64,000 bases of DNA from Streptomyces alboniger. GTDB lineage: Bacteria; Actinomycetota; Actinomycetes; Streptomycetales; Streptomycetaceae. Location of the stretch: contig NZ_CP023695.1 in NCBI RefSeq assembly GCF_008704395.1, positions 3,596,001-3,660,000 of the forward strand, written 5' to 3'. The notes under the pieces were generated by a model. The model worked only from the letters and a program-made list of their open reading frames with translations, was not told the origin of the DNA and ran no database searches. Of the stretch, positions 1 through 8,411 are shown piece by piece (within the stretch, counting starts at the first letter, position 1; the number at the start of each line of letters is the position of its first letter). The translations under genes and the position numbers were made by a program.

Positions 1-27
1 TGCCCCTCTGGATGAGCGGTATTCGAT

Positions 28-61
28 TGTGGGTTTCAGTTGTCTGTGGGTTTCAGTTGTC
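28..61. repeat. Two tandem 17-bp direct repeats
   Basis: Two identical 17-bp units (TGTGGGTTTCAGTTGTC) lie head to tail at 28-44 and 45-61. They are relatively AT-rich for this genome and sit about 130 bp upstream of the gpgS start. They could be a regulator site, or slippage in the upstream region; no gene before position 190 can be supported in the first 189 bases. Confidence 0.8.
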
Positions 62-189
62 GATCTCACGCGACGGCGACCCCGACATGCGATGGTCACC
101 GGCGTTGTTCAAGACTGTAACCGAAGCCCTGGACCCTTGAGATAGTCGTCCGAACCGCGAGATGGATCACATACGGGAGGACTCCGACC

Positions 190-1134
190 GTGCTGGAAGA
201 GGCCGAGCGCTGGCTGAGCAGGCGTTCCTGGTCGGTCGCCGACCGCCCGCTGGACCGGCTGGCCGCGGCCAAGCGCGCGTCCGGCGCGTCGGTGAGCGTC
301 GTGCTGCCCGCGCTGGACGAGCAGGCGACGGTCGGCGCGATCGTCTCCGAGATCCGCCGCGAGCTGATCGAGAAGACCTCGCTGGTCGACGAGCTTGTGG
401 TGATCGACTCCGGTTCCTCGGACCGTACGGCGCAGGTGGCCCGGGAGGCGGGCGCCAAGGTCGTGCACCGGGACGAGATCCTGCCGCGCATCGCGCCGCT
501 GCCCGGCAAGGGCGAGGTGCTGTGGCGCTCGCTCCTTGTGACGAGCGGTGACATCGTCGCGTTCGTCGACGCGGACCTGAGGGAGTTCTCCGCGGACTTC
601 GTCTCGGGGATCGTGGGCCCGCTCCTGACCGATCCCGACGTGGCCTTCGTGAAGGCGATGTACGACCGTCCGCTCGGCGAGGCGACCGGCCAGGGCGGCC
701 GGGTCACCGAGCTGATGGCGCGCCCGCTGCTGAACATGCACTGGCCGCTGCTCGCCGGGTTCGTCCAGCCGCTGGGCGGCGAGTACGCGGCCCGCAGGTC
801 CCTCCTGGAGCGGCTGCCGTTCCCCGTCGGGTACGGCGTGGAGCTGGGCCTGCTCGTCGACGCGCTGCACACGGTCGGCCTGGACGCGCTGGCGCAGGTG
901 GACGTCGGCGTACGCAAGCACCGCCACCAGGACGGGCAGGCGCTCGGGCGGATGGCGGCGGCGATCTACCGGACGGCGCAGGTGCGGCTCGCGCGCGGGC
1001 ACCTCGTACGCCCGGAGCTGACGCAGTTCGAGCGGGGTGAGCGGGGCTTCGTGCCGCGGACGTACGCGGTGGACACGGAGGAGCGGCCGCCGATGACGGG
1101 CATCGCGGAGTACGCGCACCGACGCGTGGCGTGA
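190..1134 (+). CDS. gpgS: Glucosyl-3-phosphoglycerate synthase (GT81 family)
   Basis: 314-residue GT-A glycosyltransferase. It likely transfers glucose from a nucleotide sugar to 3-phosphoglycerate, the first step toward glucosylglycerate or methylglucose-lipopolysaccharide-type products. Visible motifs are the nucleotide-sugar entry PALDEQATVG (residues 40-49), VIDSGSSDRT (71-80), the metal-binding DAD (127-129) within VAFVDADL, and a C-terminal RKHRHQ segment. The GTG start is supported by GGAGG at 176-180, 9 nt upstream. It is followed 53 nt later by otsA, so compatible-solute or nitrogen-stress carbohydrate synthesis is clustered. Length and motifs fit the actinobacterial family; the exact acceptor is inferred from homology. 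Confidence 0.88.
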   Translation: MLEEAERWLSRRSWSVADRPLDRLAAAKRASGASVSVVLPALDEQATVGAIVSEIRRELIEKTSLVDELVVIDSGSSDRTAQVAREAGAKVVHRDEILPRIAPLPGKGEVLWRSLLVTSGDIVAFVDADLREFSADFVSGIVGPLLTDPDVAFVKAMYDRPLGEATGQGGRVTELMARPLLNMHWPLLAGFVQPLGGEYAARRSLLERLPFPVGYGVELGLLVDALHTVGLDALAQVDVGVRKHRHQDGQALGRMAAAIYRTAQVRLARGHLVRPELTQFERGERGFVPRTYAVDTEERPPMTGIAEYAHRRVA

Positions 1135-1174
1135 GCGCCTGACGGTCGTACGTTTGCCCGGCCCCGGGACGGGC

Positions 1175-1187
1175 TACGTTTTGCCAC
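1175..1187 (+). promoter_or_regulatory. Leaderless promoter of otsA
   Basis: TACGTT (1175-1180) is a TANNNT -10 hexamer ending exactly 7 nt before the ATG at 1188, and TTGCCC (1154-1159) is a possible -35 with a short 15-nt spacer. There is no Shine-Dalgarno sequence, so transcription probably starts at the A of the start codon. Confidence 0.55.
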
Positions 1188-2612
1188 ATGGTGTCCGAGC
1201 CCCGAACAGCAGCAGCGCAGGTACTCGTCGCGTCCAACCGCGGCCCCGTCTCGTACTCCGTGGGGAAGGACGGGGAGCTGACCGCCAAGCGCGGCGGCGG
1301 CGGTCTCGTCTCCGGGCTGAGCGCCATCGGTGACTCCCCCGAGGACCCCGCCGCCCTGTGGGTGTGCGCGGCGCTCGGCGAGGGCGACCGGGAGGCGGTG
1401 CGGCGCGGCGTCGGCGAGCCGGGCGTGCGGATGCTCGACATCGACGCGGGCTCGCGCGAGGGCGTGCACGCGGCGGCGTACAACGGCATCGCCAACTCGG
1501 TCCTGTGGTTCGTCCACCACATGCTGTACCAGACGCCGCTGGAACCGGCGTTCGGCCCGGAGTTCCGCGCGCAGTGGGCGGCGTACGAGACGTACAACCG
1601 GGCGTTCGCCGAGGCGCTGGCCGCGGAGGCCGCCCCCGGGGCCTCGGTCCTCGTGCAGGACTACCACCTGACGCTGGTGCCCGGGATGCTCCGCGAGCTG
1701 CGCGACGACGTGCGGATCGGCCACTTCTCGCACACCCCGTGGGCGCCGGCCGACTACTTCCGGATGCTGCCGGACGACGTGGCCGAGCAGGTGCTGCGCG
1801 GGATGCTCGGCGCCGACCGGCTCGGGTTCCTCACCGGGCGCTGGGCGGACGCGTTCACGGAGTGCTGTGTGCGGCTGCTCGGCGGGACGTCGGGGACGCG
1901 CATCGGGGTGCACGGCCTCGGTGCCGACGCGGACTTCCTGCGGGAGCGTTCGCGGCGGGACGACGTCGAGGAGCGGATGGCGACGCTGCGGGAGCAGATC
2001 GGCGAGGGCCGCAAGGCGATCGTGCGGGTGGACAGGACGGAGCTGTCCAAGAACATCGTGCGGGGCATGCTGGCCTACCGCGAGCTTCTGGAGACCCGCC
2101 CCGAGTGGCGCGAGCGGGTCGTCCACGTCGCCTTCGCCTACCCCTCGCGGCAGGACCTGGCGGTGTACCGGGAGTACACCGCGGAGGTCTCGCGGGTCGC
2201 CGAGGAGATCAACTCCACGTACGGGACGCCCGGCTGGACGCCGGTGATCCTGCACGTCGACGACGACTTCGCGCGCTCGCTCGCGGCGTACCGGCTCGCG
2301 GACGTGGCGCTGGTCAACCCCATCCGGGACGGCATGAACCTCGTCGCGAAGGAGGTGCCCGTCGTCTCCGACGAGGGGTGCGCGCTGGTGCTCTCGCGGG
2401 AGGCGGGGGCGTTCGAGGAGCTGGGCGAGGACGCGATTCCGGTCAACCCTTATGACGTGACAGCGACGGCGGAGGCGTTGCACGCGGGGCTTTCTATGCC
2501 GGTCGGGGAGCGGGCCGAGCGGACCAAGCGGCTCGCCGCGGCGGCTACGGCGTTGCCGCCCGCGCAGTGGTTCCTGGACCAGCTGCACGCGCTGACCGGC
2601 GATCGTCCCTAG
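1188..2612 (+). CDS. otsA: Trehalose-6-phosphate synthase (GT20)
   Basis: 474-residue enzyme joining UDP- or GDP-glucose to glucose-6-phosphate to give trehalose-6-phosphate. N-terminal VASNRGPVSYS and GGGGLVSGL, then VQDYHLTLVPGMLRE, HFSHTPWAPADYF, VDRTELSKNIVRG and the donor-site NPIRDGMNLVAKE with LSREAGAFEE are all typical of OtsA. The product is dephosphorylated by OtsB, which is encoded convergently just downstream. The ATG start has no ribosome binding site but an ideally placed -10 box, suggesting a leaderless mRNA. Family assignment is secure; nucleotide-sugar preference cannot be read from sequence. Confidence 0.95.
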   Translation: MVSEPRTAAAQVLVASNRGPVSYSVGKDGELTAKRGGGGLVSGLSAIGDSPEDPAALWVCAALGEGDREAVRRGVGEPGVRMLDIDAGSREGVHAAAYNGIANSVLWFVHHMLYQTPLEPAFGPEFRAQWAAYETYNRAFAEALAAEAAPGASVLVQDYHLTLVPGMLRELRDDVRIGHFSHTPWAPADYFRMLPDDVAEQVLRGMLGADRLGFLTGRWADAFTECCVRLLGGTSGTRIGVHGLGADADFLRERSRRDDVEERMATLREQIGEGRKAIVRVDRTELSKNIVRGMLAYRELLETRPEWRERVVHVAFAYPSRQDLAVYREYTAEVSRVAEEINSTYGTPGWTPVILHVDDDFARSLAAYRLADVALVNPIRDGMNLVAKEVPVVSDEGCALVLSREAGAFEELGEDAIPVNPYDVTATAEALHAGLSMPVGERAERTKRLAAAATALPPAQWFLDQLHALTGDRP

Positions 2613-2613
2613 A

Positions 2614-2630
2614 CCGCCGCTTCGCGGCGG
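2614..2630. terminator. Short hairpin between convergent otsA and otsB
   Basis: CCGCCGC (2614-2620) and GCGGCGG (2624-2630) form a 7-bp stem with a TTC loop directly after the otsA stop. There is no T-tract, so it is at best a weak bidirectional terminator between otsA and otsB. Confidence 0.45.
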
Positions 2631-2666
2631 GTGTCTCCCACCCACCCACCCGTTTGCCCCGCGCTA

Positions 2667-3539
2667 TCAGGCTAGGTGGCGTGCGAGGGCGTTGAGGAGA
2701 GCCACCACTCCGCCGGGGCCGTCCACCACCAGGTCGGCCCGGTCGGAGAGTTCCGTGACCTCCGCGCTGCCGCTGCACACCAGCAGGCCCGCCATGCCGT
2801 CCGAGCGGAGCTTCTCGACGGCGGCGAAGGCGGGCAGGTCGCCCAGGTCGTCACCGGCGTAGAGCACGGACTCCGCGCCGACCTCCCGCAGGTACGCGGC
2901 GAGGGCCACGCCCTTGTCCATGCCCGGCGGGCGCAGCTCCAGGACCATGCGGCCCGGCTCGACGATCAGGCCGTGCCGGTGCGCCAGCTCGGCGAGCGGT
3001 GCGCGCAGCGCGTCGAAGGCGGCCTGCGGGTCCCGCGCGCGGCGCGTGTGGACCGCCACCGCGCGGCCCTTCTCCTCTATCCAGGTGCCGCGCCAGGCGT
3101 CGATCGCGTCGAGGAACCCGGGAAGCTCGGCGCGCACGGCAGCGACCCCGGGGTGCGGCTCGGCCGCCTGGACGGTGCCGGTGACCGCGTCCCAGCGCTC
3201 GGCGCCGTAGTGCCCGAGGACCACGAGGTGTTCGAGGCCCGGCACGCCCGCGAAGCCGCCGTAGCGCACGGCGACGCCCGCCGGGCGGCCCGTGACCACG
3301 GCGACGGACCGCAGGCGCGGGGCGAGCGCGGCGAGCGCGGGCACGGCGTCCGGGTGGGCGCGGGCCTGCTCGGGGTCGGGCACGATCGCGGCGAGCGTGC
3401 CGTCGAAGTCGAGGGCCACGACGGACCGGTCGGGCCGCGCGAGAAGCGCGGCGAGGCCGTCCCGCCCGGCGGACGTCACGGGTTCGGGCAGGCCGGGACG
3501 TCCGGCCCGGTCGGGCTGCGCGTACGTAGGGTCACCCAT
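2667..3539 (-). CDS. otsB: Trehalose-6-phosphate phosphatase (HAD superfamily)
   Basis: 290-residue HAD phosphatase completing the OtsAB trehalose pathway. Motif I is ALDFDGTLA (nucleophile Asp44, acid/base Asp46); VVTGRPAG is the motif II region, and GDDLGDLPAFAAVE near residue 230 supplies the motif III/IV acidic residues. The gene is convergent with otsA. The ATG at 3539 has no Shine-Dalgarno but a TAAGGT hexamer (3552-3547) 7 nt upstream, in the 19-nt gap after the DUF3263 gene. It may therefore be transcribed both from its own leaderless promoter and by read-through. Confidence 0.94.
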   Translation of the reverse strand: MGDPTYAQPDRAGRPGLPEPVTSAGRDGLAALLARPDRSVVALDFDGTLAAIVPDPEQARAHPDAVPALAALAPRLRSVAVVTGRPAGVAVRYGGFAGVPGLEHLVVLGHYGAERWDAVTGTVQAAEPHPGVAAVRAELPGFLDAIDAWRGTWIEEKGRAVAVHTRRARDPQAAFDALRAPLAELAHRHGLIVEPGRMVLELRPPGMDKGVALAAYLREVGAESVLYAGDDLGDLPAFAAVEKLRSDGMAGLLVCSGSAEVTELSDRADLVVDGPGGVVALLNALARHLA

Positions 3540-3546
3540 GGGCCCG

Positions 3547-3552
3547 ACCTTA
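3547..3552 (-). promoter_or_regulatory. Leaderless -10 box of otsB
   Basis: TAAGGT on the minus strand with exactly 7 nt to the otsB ATG, located in the gap between the DUF3263 stop and otsB. No Shine-Dalgarno sequence is present. Confidence 0.5.
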
Positions 3553-3558
3553 ACCGCG

Positions 3559-3804
3559 TCAGCGCTCGTCGCGCCGTGACTCCCGTACCCGGCGCAGTCG
3601 ATTGACCGTAATCGGGTCGTGCGCGAGGGCGCGGGGGTCGTCGAGGAGGGCGTTCAGGAGCTGGTAGTAGCGCACGGGGACCATGCCAAGCTCCTCGCGG
3701 ACGGCACGTTCCTTGGCGCCCGGACCCGGCCAGGCGCGCCGTTCGAGGGCGAGTACGGCGCGATCGCGCGCGGAGAGGCCCTCAGCGGGTTCCTGGTCGG
3801 TCAT
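3559..3804 (-). CDS. DUF3263 protein (small HTH-like)
   Basis: 81-residue protein of the DUF3263 family, a small actinobacterial family predicted to fold like a helix-turn-helix. The conserved segments LSARDRAVLALERRAW, VREELGMVPVRYYQLLNALL and the basic tail VNRLRRVRESRR are recognisable. It sits between the sugar-binding lipoprotein gene and otsB on the same strand (19-nt gap to otsB). The ATG at 3804 has TAGCGT (3816-3811) 6 nt upstream and no Shine-Dalgarno, so it too may be leaderless. The role is unknown; a DNA-binding regulator of the neighbouring trehalose gene is possible but unproven. Confidence 0.85.
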   Translation of the reverse strand: MTDQEPAEGLSARDRAVLALERRAWPGPGAKERAVREELGMVPVRYYQLLNALLDDPRALAHDPITVNRLRRVRESRRDER

Positions 3805-3810
3805 GCGGCC

Positions 3811-3816
3811 ACGCTA
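3811..3816 (-). promoter_or_regulatory. Leaderless -10 box of the DUF3263 gene
   Basis: TAGCGT on the minus strand ends 6 nt before the ATG at 3804; no ribosome binding site is visible. Confidence 0.45.
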
Positions 3817-5079
3817 TTCCGCGTTCTCCGCGGTCGCCGCCTTGTTCTGGATCTGGCCGAGGATCGAGGAGGGGTTGCCGTTCTTGTCGACGGTCCTGCC
3901 GATGTTCTGCTTGATGGACGCCGAGACCTGCGCCCACGACGTCTTGCCCACCGGGTAGAGCTGCGAGGTCGGCAGCTCCTTGAGGAACTTGCCCAGCTCG
4001 GTGTGGCCGCGGTCCTTGGCCATCGCCTCGGAGGCGGAGTTCGTCACGGGCAGGATGTCGTACTCGTTGGAGAAGTCGAGCACGTTCTTCTCGCTGTAGA
4101 CGTAGTCGAGGAACTTGCCGGCCTCCTTGCGGTGGCCGTTCTGCTTGAACGCCATCATCCAGTCGGCGACGCCCATCGTGGCCTGCGCCTTGCCGTTGAC
4201 GCCGGGCGCCGGCACCATGCCGAACTTCACGCCCTTCTTGGCGGCCATCTTCATCAGCGTGGGGTGGCCGTTGAGCATGCCGACGTCGCCGCGCGAGAAC
4301 GCCGCGAACGCCTCGGCGCGGTTCATCTTGGCGGGGGGCGTCGGTCCGGTCAGGCCCTTGCCGACGAGTTCGTCCCTGAGCCAGGCGAACGTCTTGGCGT
4401 TCTGCTTGGAGTCGATGTCGTACGAGCCGACCTCGTCGGTGTAACCGCCGCCGCCGCTGAGCATCCACATCAGCGTCTCGGCGGGCGCCTCCTCGGGACC
4501 GAGCGGCAGCGCGTACGGGATCTTCACGCCGCGCGCCTTGAGCGCCTTGGCGGCGCTCTGGAGTTCGCCCCAGGTCCGCGGCGGGGTGAGGTGCGCGTCC
4601 TTGAAGAGCTTGGTGTTGTAGAAGAGCAGGCGCGTGGAGGAGGCGAACGGCATGCCGTACTGGATGCGGTGGACCTCGCCGGCCCGGGCGAGCGGGGTCA
4701 TGAAGTCGGCCTGGGTGGCGATGGAGAGCAGCTCGTCGGCCTCGTAGAGCTTGTCCTGCGCGGCGTAGTCGGCGTACGCGCCGATCTGCGCCAGGTCAGG
4801 GGCCTCGCCCTTCTTGACCATCTCCTTGACCTCGCGGTCCACGTCGTTCCAGGAGTGGACGGTCACCTCGACGTCGATGCCGGGGTTGTCCTTCTCGAAC
4901 CCCTCGACGACCTTGGCCCAGTACTTCTTGGAACTGTTCGCCGCCGAGTCGCCGTAGTCGGCGGCCACCAGTTTGAGGGTGACGTCACCGGAGTCGCCCG
5001 GGCCGCCGCAGCCGGCGAGAACGCCCGCCATGCCCAGTACGGCCACCGCCGCGGTCAGTCCTGTCACGCGCCGCTGCAC
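3814..5079 (-). CDS. Extracellular sugar-binding lipoprotein (ABC importer)
   Basis: 421-residue solute-binding protein of the SBP_bac_1 (carbohydrate) type. The GTG start at 5079 gives a lipoprotein signal peptide with lipobox L-A-G-C (Cys24), and GAGGGTGGG lies upstream; a longer open frame to 5178 lacks support. The mature protein contains patterns usual in maltose-type binding proteins (NTKLFKDAHLTPPRTWGEL, FAAFSRGDVGMLNGHPTLM). No permease genes are adjacent, so it is an orphan binding component or relies on distant permeases and MsiK, encoded at 42.3 kb. It is divergent from the SIS gene with a DasR-like site between them, which suggests an amino-sugar or chito-oligosaccharide ligand (inference). 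Confidence 0.88.
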   Translation of the reverse strand: MQRRVTGLTAAVAVLGMAGVLAGCGGPGDSGDVTLKLVAADYGDSAANSSKKYWAKVVEGFEKDNPGIDVEVTVHSWNDVDREVKEMVKKGEAPDLAQIGAYADYAAQDKLYEADELLSIATQADFMTPLARAGEVHRIQYGMPFASSTRLLFYNTKLFKDAHLTPPRTWGELQSAAKALKARGVKIPYALPLGPEEAPAETLMWMLSGGGGYTDEVGSYDIDSKQNAKTFAWLRDELVGKGLTGPTPPAKMNRAEAFAAFSRGDVGMLNGHPTLMKMAAKKGVKFGMVPAPGVNGKAQATMGVADWMMAFKQNGHRKEAGKFLDYVYSEKNVLDFSNEYDILPVTNSASEAMAKDRGHTELGKFLKELPTSQLYPVGKTSWAQVSASIKQNIGRTVDKNGNPSSILGQIQNKAATAENAE

Positions 5080-5177
5080 AGCTGTCCCACCCTCGTTGCT
5101 TTCGCGCACCGGGGCCGGTGCGCCCCACCGCTGTCGAACTGCGATTTTCCCCCGAGTTTCCCCCGGGTCCGAACACA

Positions 5178-5189
5178 AGGTCTACACCA
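5178..5189. promoter_or_regulatory. DasR-responsive element (dre)-like site
   Basis: AGGTCTACACCA matches the dre core TGGTCTAGACCA at 10 of 12 positions. It lies in the divergent promoter between the sugar-binding lipoprotein (start 5079) and the SIS gene (start 5289). DasR is a GntR repressor released by GlcN-6-P; the match is seen, the binding is inferred. Confidence 0.6.
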
Positions 5190-5288
5190 GCCCAGTATCA
5201 CTTGTGCAACGGGCGGCCATTGCAGCCCCCGCCCCCGGCCTGCTAAGCACGTCACGTTCACGTCCCGCACGACGAGGAGCCTTGCCGC

Positions 5289-6182
5289 ATGTCGCGTACC
5301 GCAGCAGAAATAGCCACTCAGCCCGCCTGCTGGCACCGGGCGGCGGAGGCGGCGGCCTCCTTCACGGGGTTCCCCGAGCCGGGTGAGCGGGTCGCCGTCA
5401 CCGGGTGCGGGACGTCGTGGTTCATGGCGATCGCGTACGCGGCTCTGCGCGAGGCCGCCGGACAGGGCGAGACGGACGCCTTCGCGTCGTCGGAGTTCCC
5501 GGCCGGGCGGCGCTACGACCGGGTGGTGGCGATCACCCGGTCCGGCACGACGACGGAGGTCCTCGAACTGCTCGGCCGGCTGAAGGGGACGGTCCCGACG
5601 CTCGCCCTGACCGCCGACCCGAAGACCCCGGTGATGGACGCGGCGGACGCGGTGGCGGTCCTGGACTGGGCGGACGAGCGGTCGGTCGTCCAGACCCGCT
5701 TCGCCACGACCGCGCTCGCCTTCCTGCGGGCCGGGCTCGGTGACGTCCCGGGCGTGAAGTCGGTGGCGCAGGCGGCGGTGGACGCGGAGCTGGCGGTGAC
5801 GGAGCCGCTGCCGGACGCGGTGGTCTCGGCGGAGCAGTGGACGTTCCTGGGGCGCGGCTGGACGTACGGCCTCGCGCTGGAGGCGGCGCTGAAGATGCGG
5901 GAGGCGGCGGGCGCCTGGACGGAGTCGTACCCGGCGATGGAGTACCGCCACGGGCCGATCTCCATCACCGGCCCCGGCCGGGTGACGTGGATGTTCGGCA
6001 CGCTGCCGGAGGGCCTCGCCGGTGACGTGGCCCGTGTCGGCGGCGAACTGGTGGCCCGCCAGGAGGCGGACCCCCTGGCGGACCTGATCCGCGCGCAGCG
6101 GCTGGCGGTGGCGCTGGCGGAATCCCGCGGCTTCGACCCGGACCGGCCGCGGAATCTGACGCGGAGCGTGATCCTCAGCTAG
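5289..6182 (+). CDS. Double-SIS-domain sugar isomerase/deaminase
   Basis: 297-residue protein with two SIS phosphosugar-binding domains, related to the isomerase half of GlmS and to AgaS/FrlB-type deaminases, without a glutaminase domain. Seen: VTGCGTSWFMAIAYA and ITRSGTTTEVLELL (SIS1), FLGRGWTYGLALEAALKM and the ESYPAMEYRHGP catalytic region (SIS2). It probably removes ammonia from, or isomerises, an amino-sugar phosphate produced by the kinase and NagA encoded downstream. The ATG follows a purine-rich GAGGAG. Its TAG stop is formed by a copy of the GGGCGTGTCC repeat end. The true substrate (GlcN-6-P versus GalN-6-P) is undetermined. Confidence 0.87.
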   Translation: MSRTAAEIATQPACWHRAAEAAASFTGFPEPGERVAVTGCGTSWFMAIAYAALREAAGQGETDAFASSEFPAGRRYDRVVAITRSGTTTEVLELLGRLKGTVPTLALTADPKTPVMDAADAVAVLDWADERSVVQTRFATTALAFLRAGLGDVPGVKSVAQAAVDAELAVTEPLPDAVVSAEQWTFLGRGWTYGLALEAALKMREAAGAWTESYPAMEYRHGPISITGPGRVTWMFGTLPEGLAGDVARVGGELVARQEADPLADLIRAQRLAVALAESRGFDPDRPRNLTRSVILS

Positions 6183-6192
6183 GGCGTGTCCG
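6179..6192. repeat. Solo end of the 26-kb palindromic element
   Basis: CTAGGGCGTGTCCG here is identical to the left end of the 179-bp inverted-repeat element at 26006-26184, including the preceding C. As in that element, it supplies the stop codon of the gene before it. Only this end is present. Confidence 0.55.
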
Positions 6193-6199
6193 GCTTCGC

Positions 6200-7243
6200 T
6201 CACCTCGGGGTGATGGCGATGCCCTCGGGCTGGTGGCCGGTGCGCAGGGTCGTGCGTACCTTCGTGAGGCCCGGGTCGACCACGGATACGGTGTCGGAGT
6301 CCTCGTTGGTGACCCAGACCCGGCTGCCGCCCGGACTGACGGCCACGCCCTGGGGTGTCTTGCCCACGGGCACCCGGGAGAGGACACCGCCGGTCGCGGT
6401 GTCGATGACGAGGAGCACGTCGGCCCCGGAATCCGCGGCGTACAGCCGCTGCCCGTCGGGGCTGACTCCCAGGCCGAGCGGGGCCTTGCCGACCGGCCAG
6501 GTGGCCGTCACCTTGCGGGTGACCGGGTCGATGACGGAGATGCTCCCGGAGCCCGTGTTGGCGGCGTAGACCCTGTCCCCCTTCACCGTGGCGGTGATCC
6601 CGCTGGGGAAGTCGCCCACGGGGATCCGGGCCACGGGCTCGTGCCCCCTGGACAGGACGGTGACGTTGTTGCTGCCGCTGTTGGTGACGTAGGCGGTCCC
6701 GTCGGGCAAGGTGGCGACGCTGTGCGGGAGTTCACCGACCGCGGGCGTCGCGATGACCCGGCGACTCGCGGTGTCGATGACGGAGACGTTGCCGCTGCCC
6801 CAGTTCGCCGCGAGCACCCAGCGCCCGTCCCGGCTCGGAGCGGCCGAGAACGGATAGGACCCGACCGGCACGGTCGCCACGGCCTTGCGGCTGACCGTCT
6901 CGATGAAGGTGACCGAGTCGGACACGCCGTTGGCCACGTACACGTGGGAGCCGTCGGGGGCCGCGCCCACGCCGGTCGGTCCAGTGCCCACCGTCGTGGT
7001 GGCGACGGGCCTCTCCAGGCGGACGTCGGCGGAGGAGACGGTCCCGGAGCCGCTGTTGGCCACGTACGCGGCGATGCGCATCGGGAAGTCCTTGTGGGGC
7101 GCCTTCGACGCGGGCCGCGGCTCCGGGGGCGGCCCGGTGGACGCGGCGGCGGAAGCGCACGCCATGGCGGCGAGCACGGACCCGAGCGCCAGACGGACCA
7201 GACGGACACGGCAGCGGCGGCTGCCTGCGAAGAGTCTCACCAT
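6200..7243 (-). CDS. Secreted YVTN-type beta-propeller protein
   Basis: 347-residue protein with about seven 42-residue YVTN/NHL-like repeats, recognisable by repeating VYVANGVSDSVTFIET, NSGSNNVTVL and NTGSGSISVIDPVTRKV. It should fold as an extracytoplasmic beta-propeller. The ATG at 7243 (AGAGG 8 nt upstream) gives a basic N-terminus and a hydrophobic segment RLALGSVLAAMACASAA as a signal peptide; the longer frame to 7396 is unlikely. It is convergent with the SIS gene and its upstream region is shared with the divergent ROK kinase. Function is unknown; such propellers act in surface binding or as redox-protein partners. Confidence 0.82.
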   Translation of the reverse strand: MVRLFAGSRRCRVRLVRLALGSVLAAMACASAAASTGPPPEPRPASKAPHKDFPMRIAAYVANSGSGTVSSADVRLERPVATTTVGTGPTGVGAAPDGSHVYVANGVSDSVTFIETVSRKAVATVPVGSYPFSAAPSRDGRWVLAANWGSGNVSVIDTASRRVIATPAVGELPHSVATLPDGTAYVTNSGSNNVTVLSRGHEPVARIPVGDFPSGITATVKGDRVYAANTGSGSISVIDPVTRKVTATWPVGKAPLGLGVSPDGQRLYAADSGADVLLVIDTATGGVLSRVPVGKTPQGVAVSPGGSRVWVTNEDSDTVSVVDPGLTKVRTTLRTGHQPEGIAITPR

Positions 7244-7413
7244 GGGTCTACCTCTGCGGCTGTGGGGGAGTCCGGGACGAACGCGCATGGTCAAACGGGC
7301 GGTACGCGCGTCCCGCACCCAGCCGGGGCATGGATTCGCTCTTTCGCATGGCGGCTCTGCGGCAAATTGGCCATTTCGCATACTTGCGGGTGTCATATGA
7401 CAGCAGCGACAGG

Positions 7414-7425
7414 TGGACTAGACCT
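7414..7425. promoter_or_regulatory. dre-like DasR site upstream of nagKA
   Basis: TGGACTAGACCT matches the dre core TGGTCTAGACCA at 10 of 12 positions, inside the larger inverted pair AGGT...ACCT (7411-7425). It sits just upstream of the ROK kinase start. DasR control of nagKA is established in S. coelicolor; binding here is inferred. Confidence 0.7.
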
Positions 7426-7433
7426 TTCACGGG

Positions 7434-8411
7434 GTGACGGGCGAGACTGTATCCGTGAGACACGTCATCGCCCTCGATGTGGGCGGCACCGGAATGAAGG
7501 CCGCCCTGGTAGGGGCGGACGGCACCCTGCTGCACGAGGCACGCCGTCCGACGGGCCGCGACCGCGGCCCCGAAGCGGTCGTCGCGTCCATCCTCGACTT
7601 CGCGGCGGACCTCCGCGCCCACGGCATCGCCCACCTCGGCGAACCCGCCGCGGCGGCGGGCGTCGCCGTGCCCGGCATCGTCGACGCCGCCCGCGGCATC
7701 GCGGTCTACGCGGCCAACCTCGGCTGGAGCGACGTCCCCCTGCGGGACCTCCTCAGCGCCCGCCTGGCAGGCGTCCCCGTGGCCCTCGGCCACGACGTCC
7801 GCACCGGCGGCCTCGCCGAGGGCCGCCTCGGCGCGGGCAAGGGCGCCGACCGCTTCCTGTTCGTGCCCCTGGGCACCGGCATCGCGGGAGCCATCGGCAT
7901 CGGCGGAGCCATCGAACCCGGCGCCCACGGCTCGGCCGGCGAGATCGGCCACATCGTCGTACGCCCCGAAGGACCGCCCTGCGGCTGCGGCCAGCGCGGC
8001 TGCCTGGAGCGCCTGGCCTCCGCGGCCGCGGTCAGCAGGGCCTGGGCCGAGGCGAGCGGAGACCCGGAGGCGGACGCCGCGGACTGCGCGAAGGCCGTGG
8101 AGTCGGGCGACCCCAGGGCCCAGGAGGTCTGGCGCGACGCCGTCGACGCCCTCGCCGACGGCCTGCTCACCGCCCTCACCCTGCTGGACCCGAACACGCT
8201 GATCATCGGTGGCGGTCTCGCCGAGGCCGGGGAAACGTTGTTCACGCCGCTGCGGGCCGCCGTCGCGGCCCGCGTCGTCCAGTTCCAGACGCTGCCGGAG
8301 ATCGTCCCCGCGGCCCTCGGCGACACCGCCGGGTGCCTGGGCGCGGGCCTGCTCGCCTGGGACCTGCTCGACCGAGCAGCTCCCACCGACCCCACGGAGG
8401 TAACCACCTGA
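7434..8411 (+). CDS. nagK: ROK-family sugar kinase, probable N-acetylglucosamine kinase
   Basis: 325-residue ROK kinase with the N-terminal phosphate loop ALDVGGTGMKAALV, the ATP/sugar region GHDVRTGGLAEGRLGAG, the GTGIAGAIGIGG loop, GEIGHIVV catalytic region and the zinc-binding CGCGQRGCLE signature. It is translationally coupled to nagA (ATGA overlap at 8408-8413), which makes GlcNAc the most likely substrate: GlcNAc to GlcNAc-6-P. The GTG at 7434 is tentative because no Shine-Dalgarno is seen; GTG 7455, beginning VRHVIALDVGG, is an alternative. The DasR-like site directly upstream fits induction by amino sugars. Confidence 0.88.
   Translation: MTGETVSVRHVIALDVGGTGMKAALVGADGTLLHEARRPTGRDRGPEAVVASILDFAADLRAHGIAHLGEPAAAAGVAVPGIVDAARGIAVYAANLGWSDVPLRDLLSARLAGVPVALGHDVRTGGLAEGRLGAGKGADRFLFVPLGTGIAGAIGIGGAIEPGAHGSAGEIGHIVVRPEGPPCGCGQRGCLERLASAAAVSRAWAEASGDPEADAADCAKAVESGDPRAQEVWRDAVDALADGLLTALTLLDPNTLIIGGGLAEAGETLFTPLRAAVAARVVQFQTLPEIVPAALGDTAGCLGAGLLAWDLLDRAAPTDPTEVTT

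Noticed and set aside
6233..8410. Long open frame before nagA
   Set aside because: It is an antisense/out-of-frame shadow of the propeller and kinase genes; nagA clearly starts at ATG 8411 with GGAGG upstream and an ATGA overlap.
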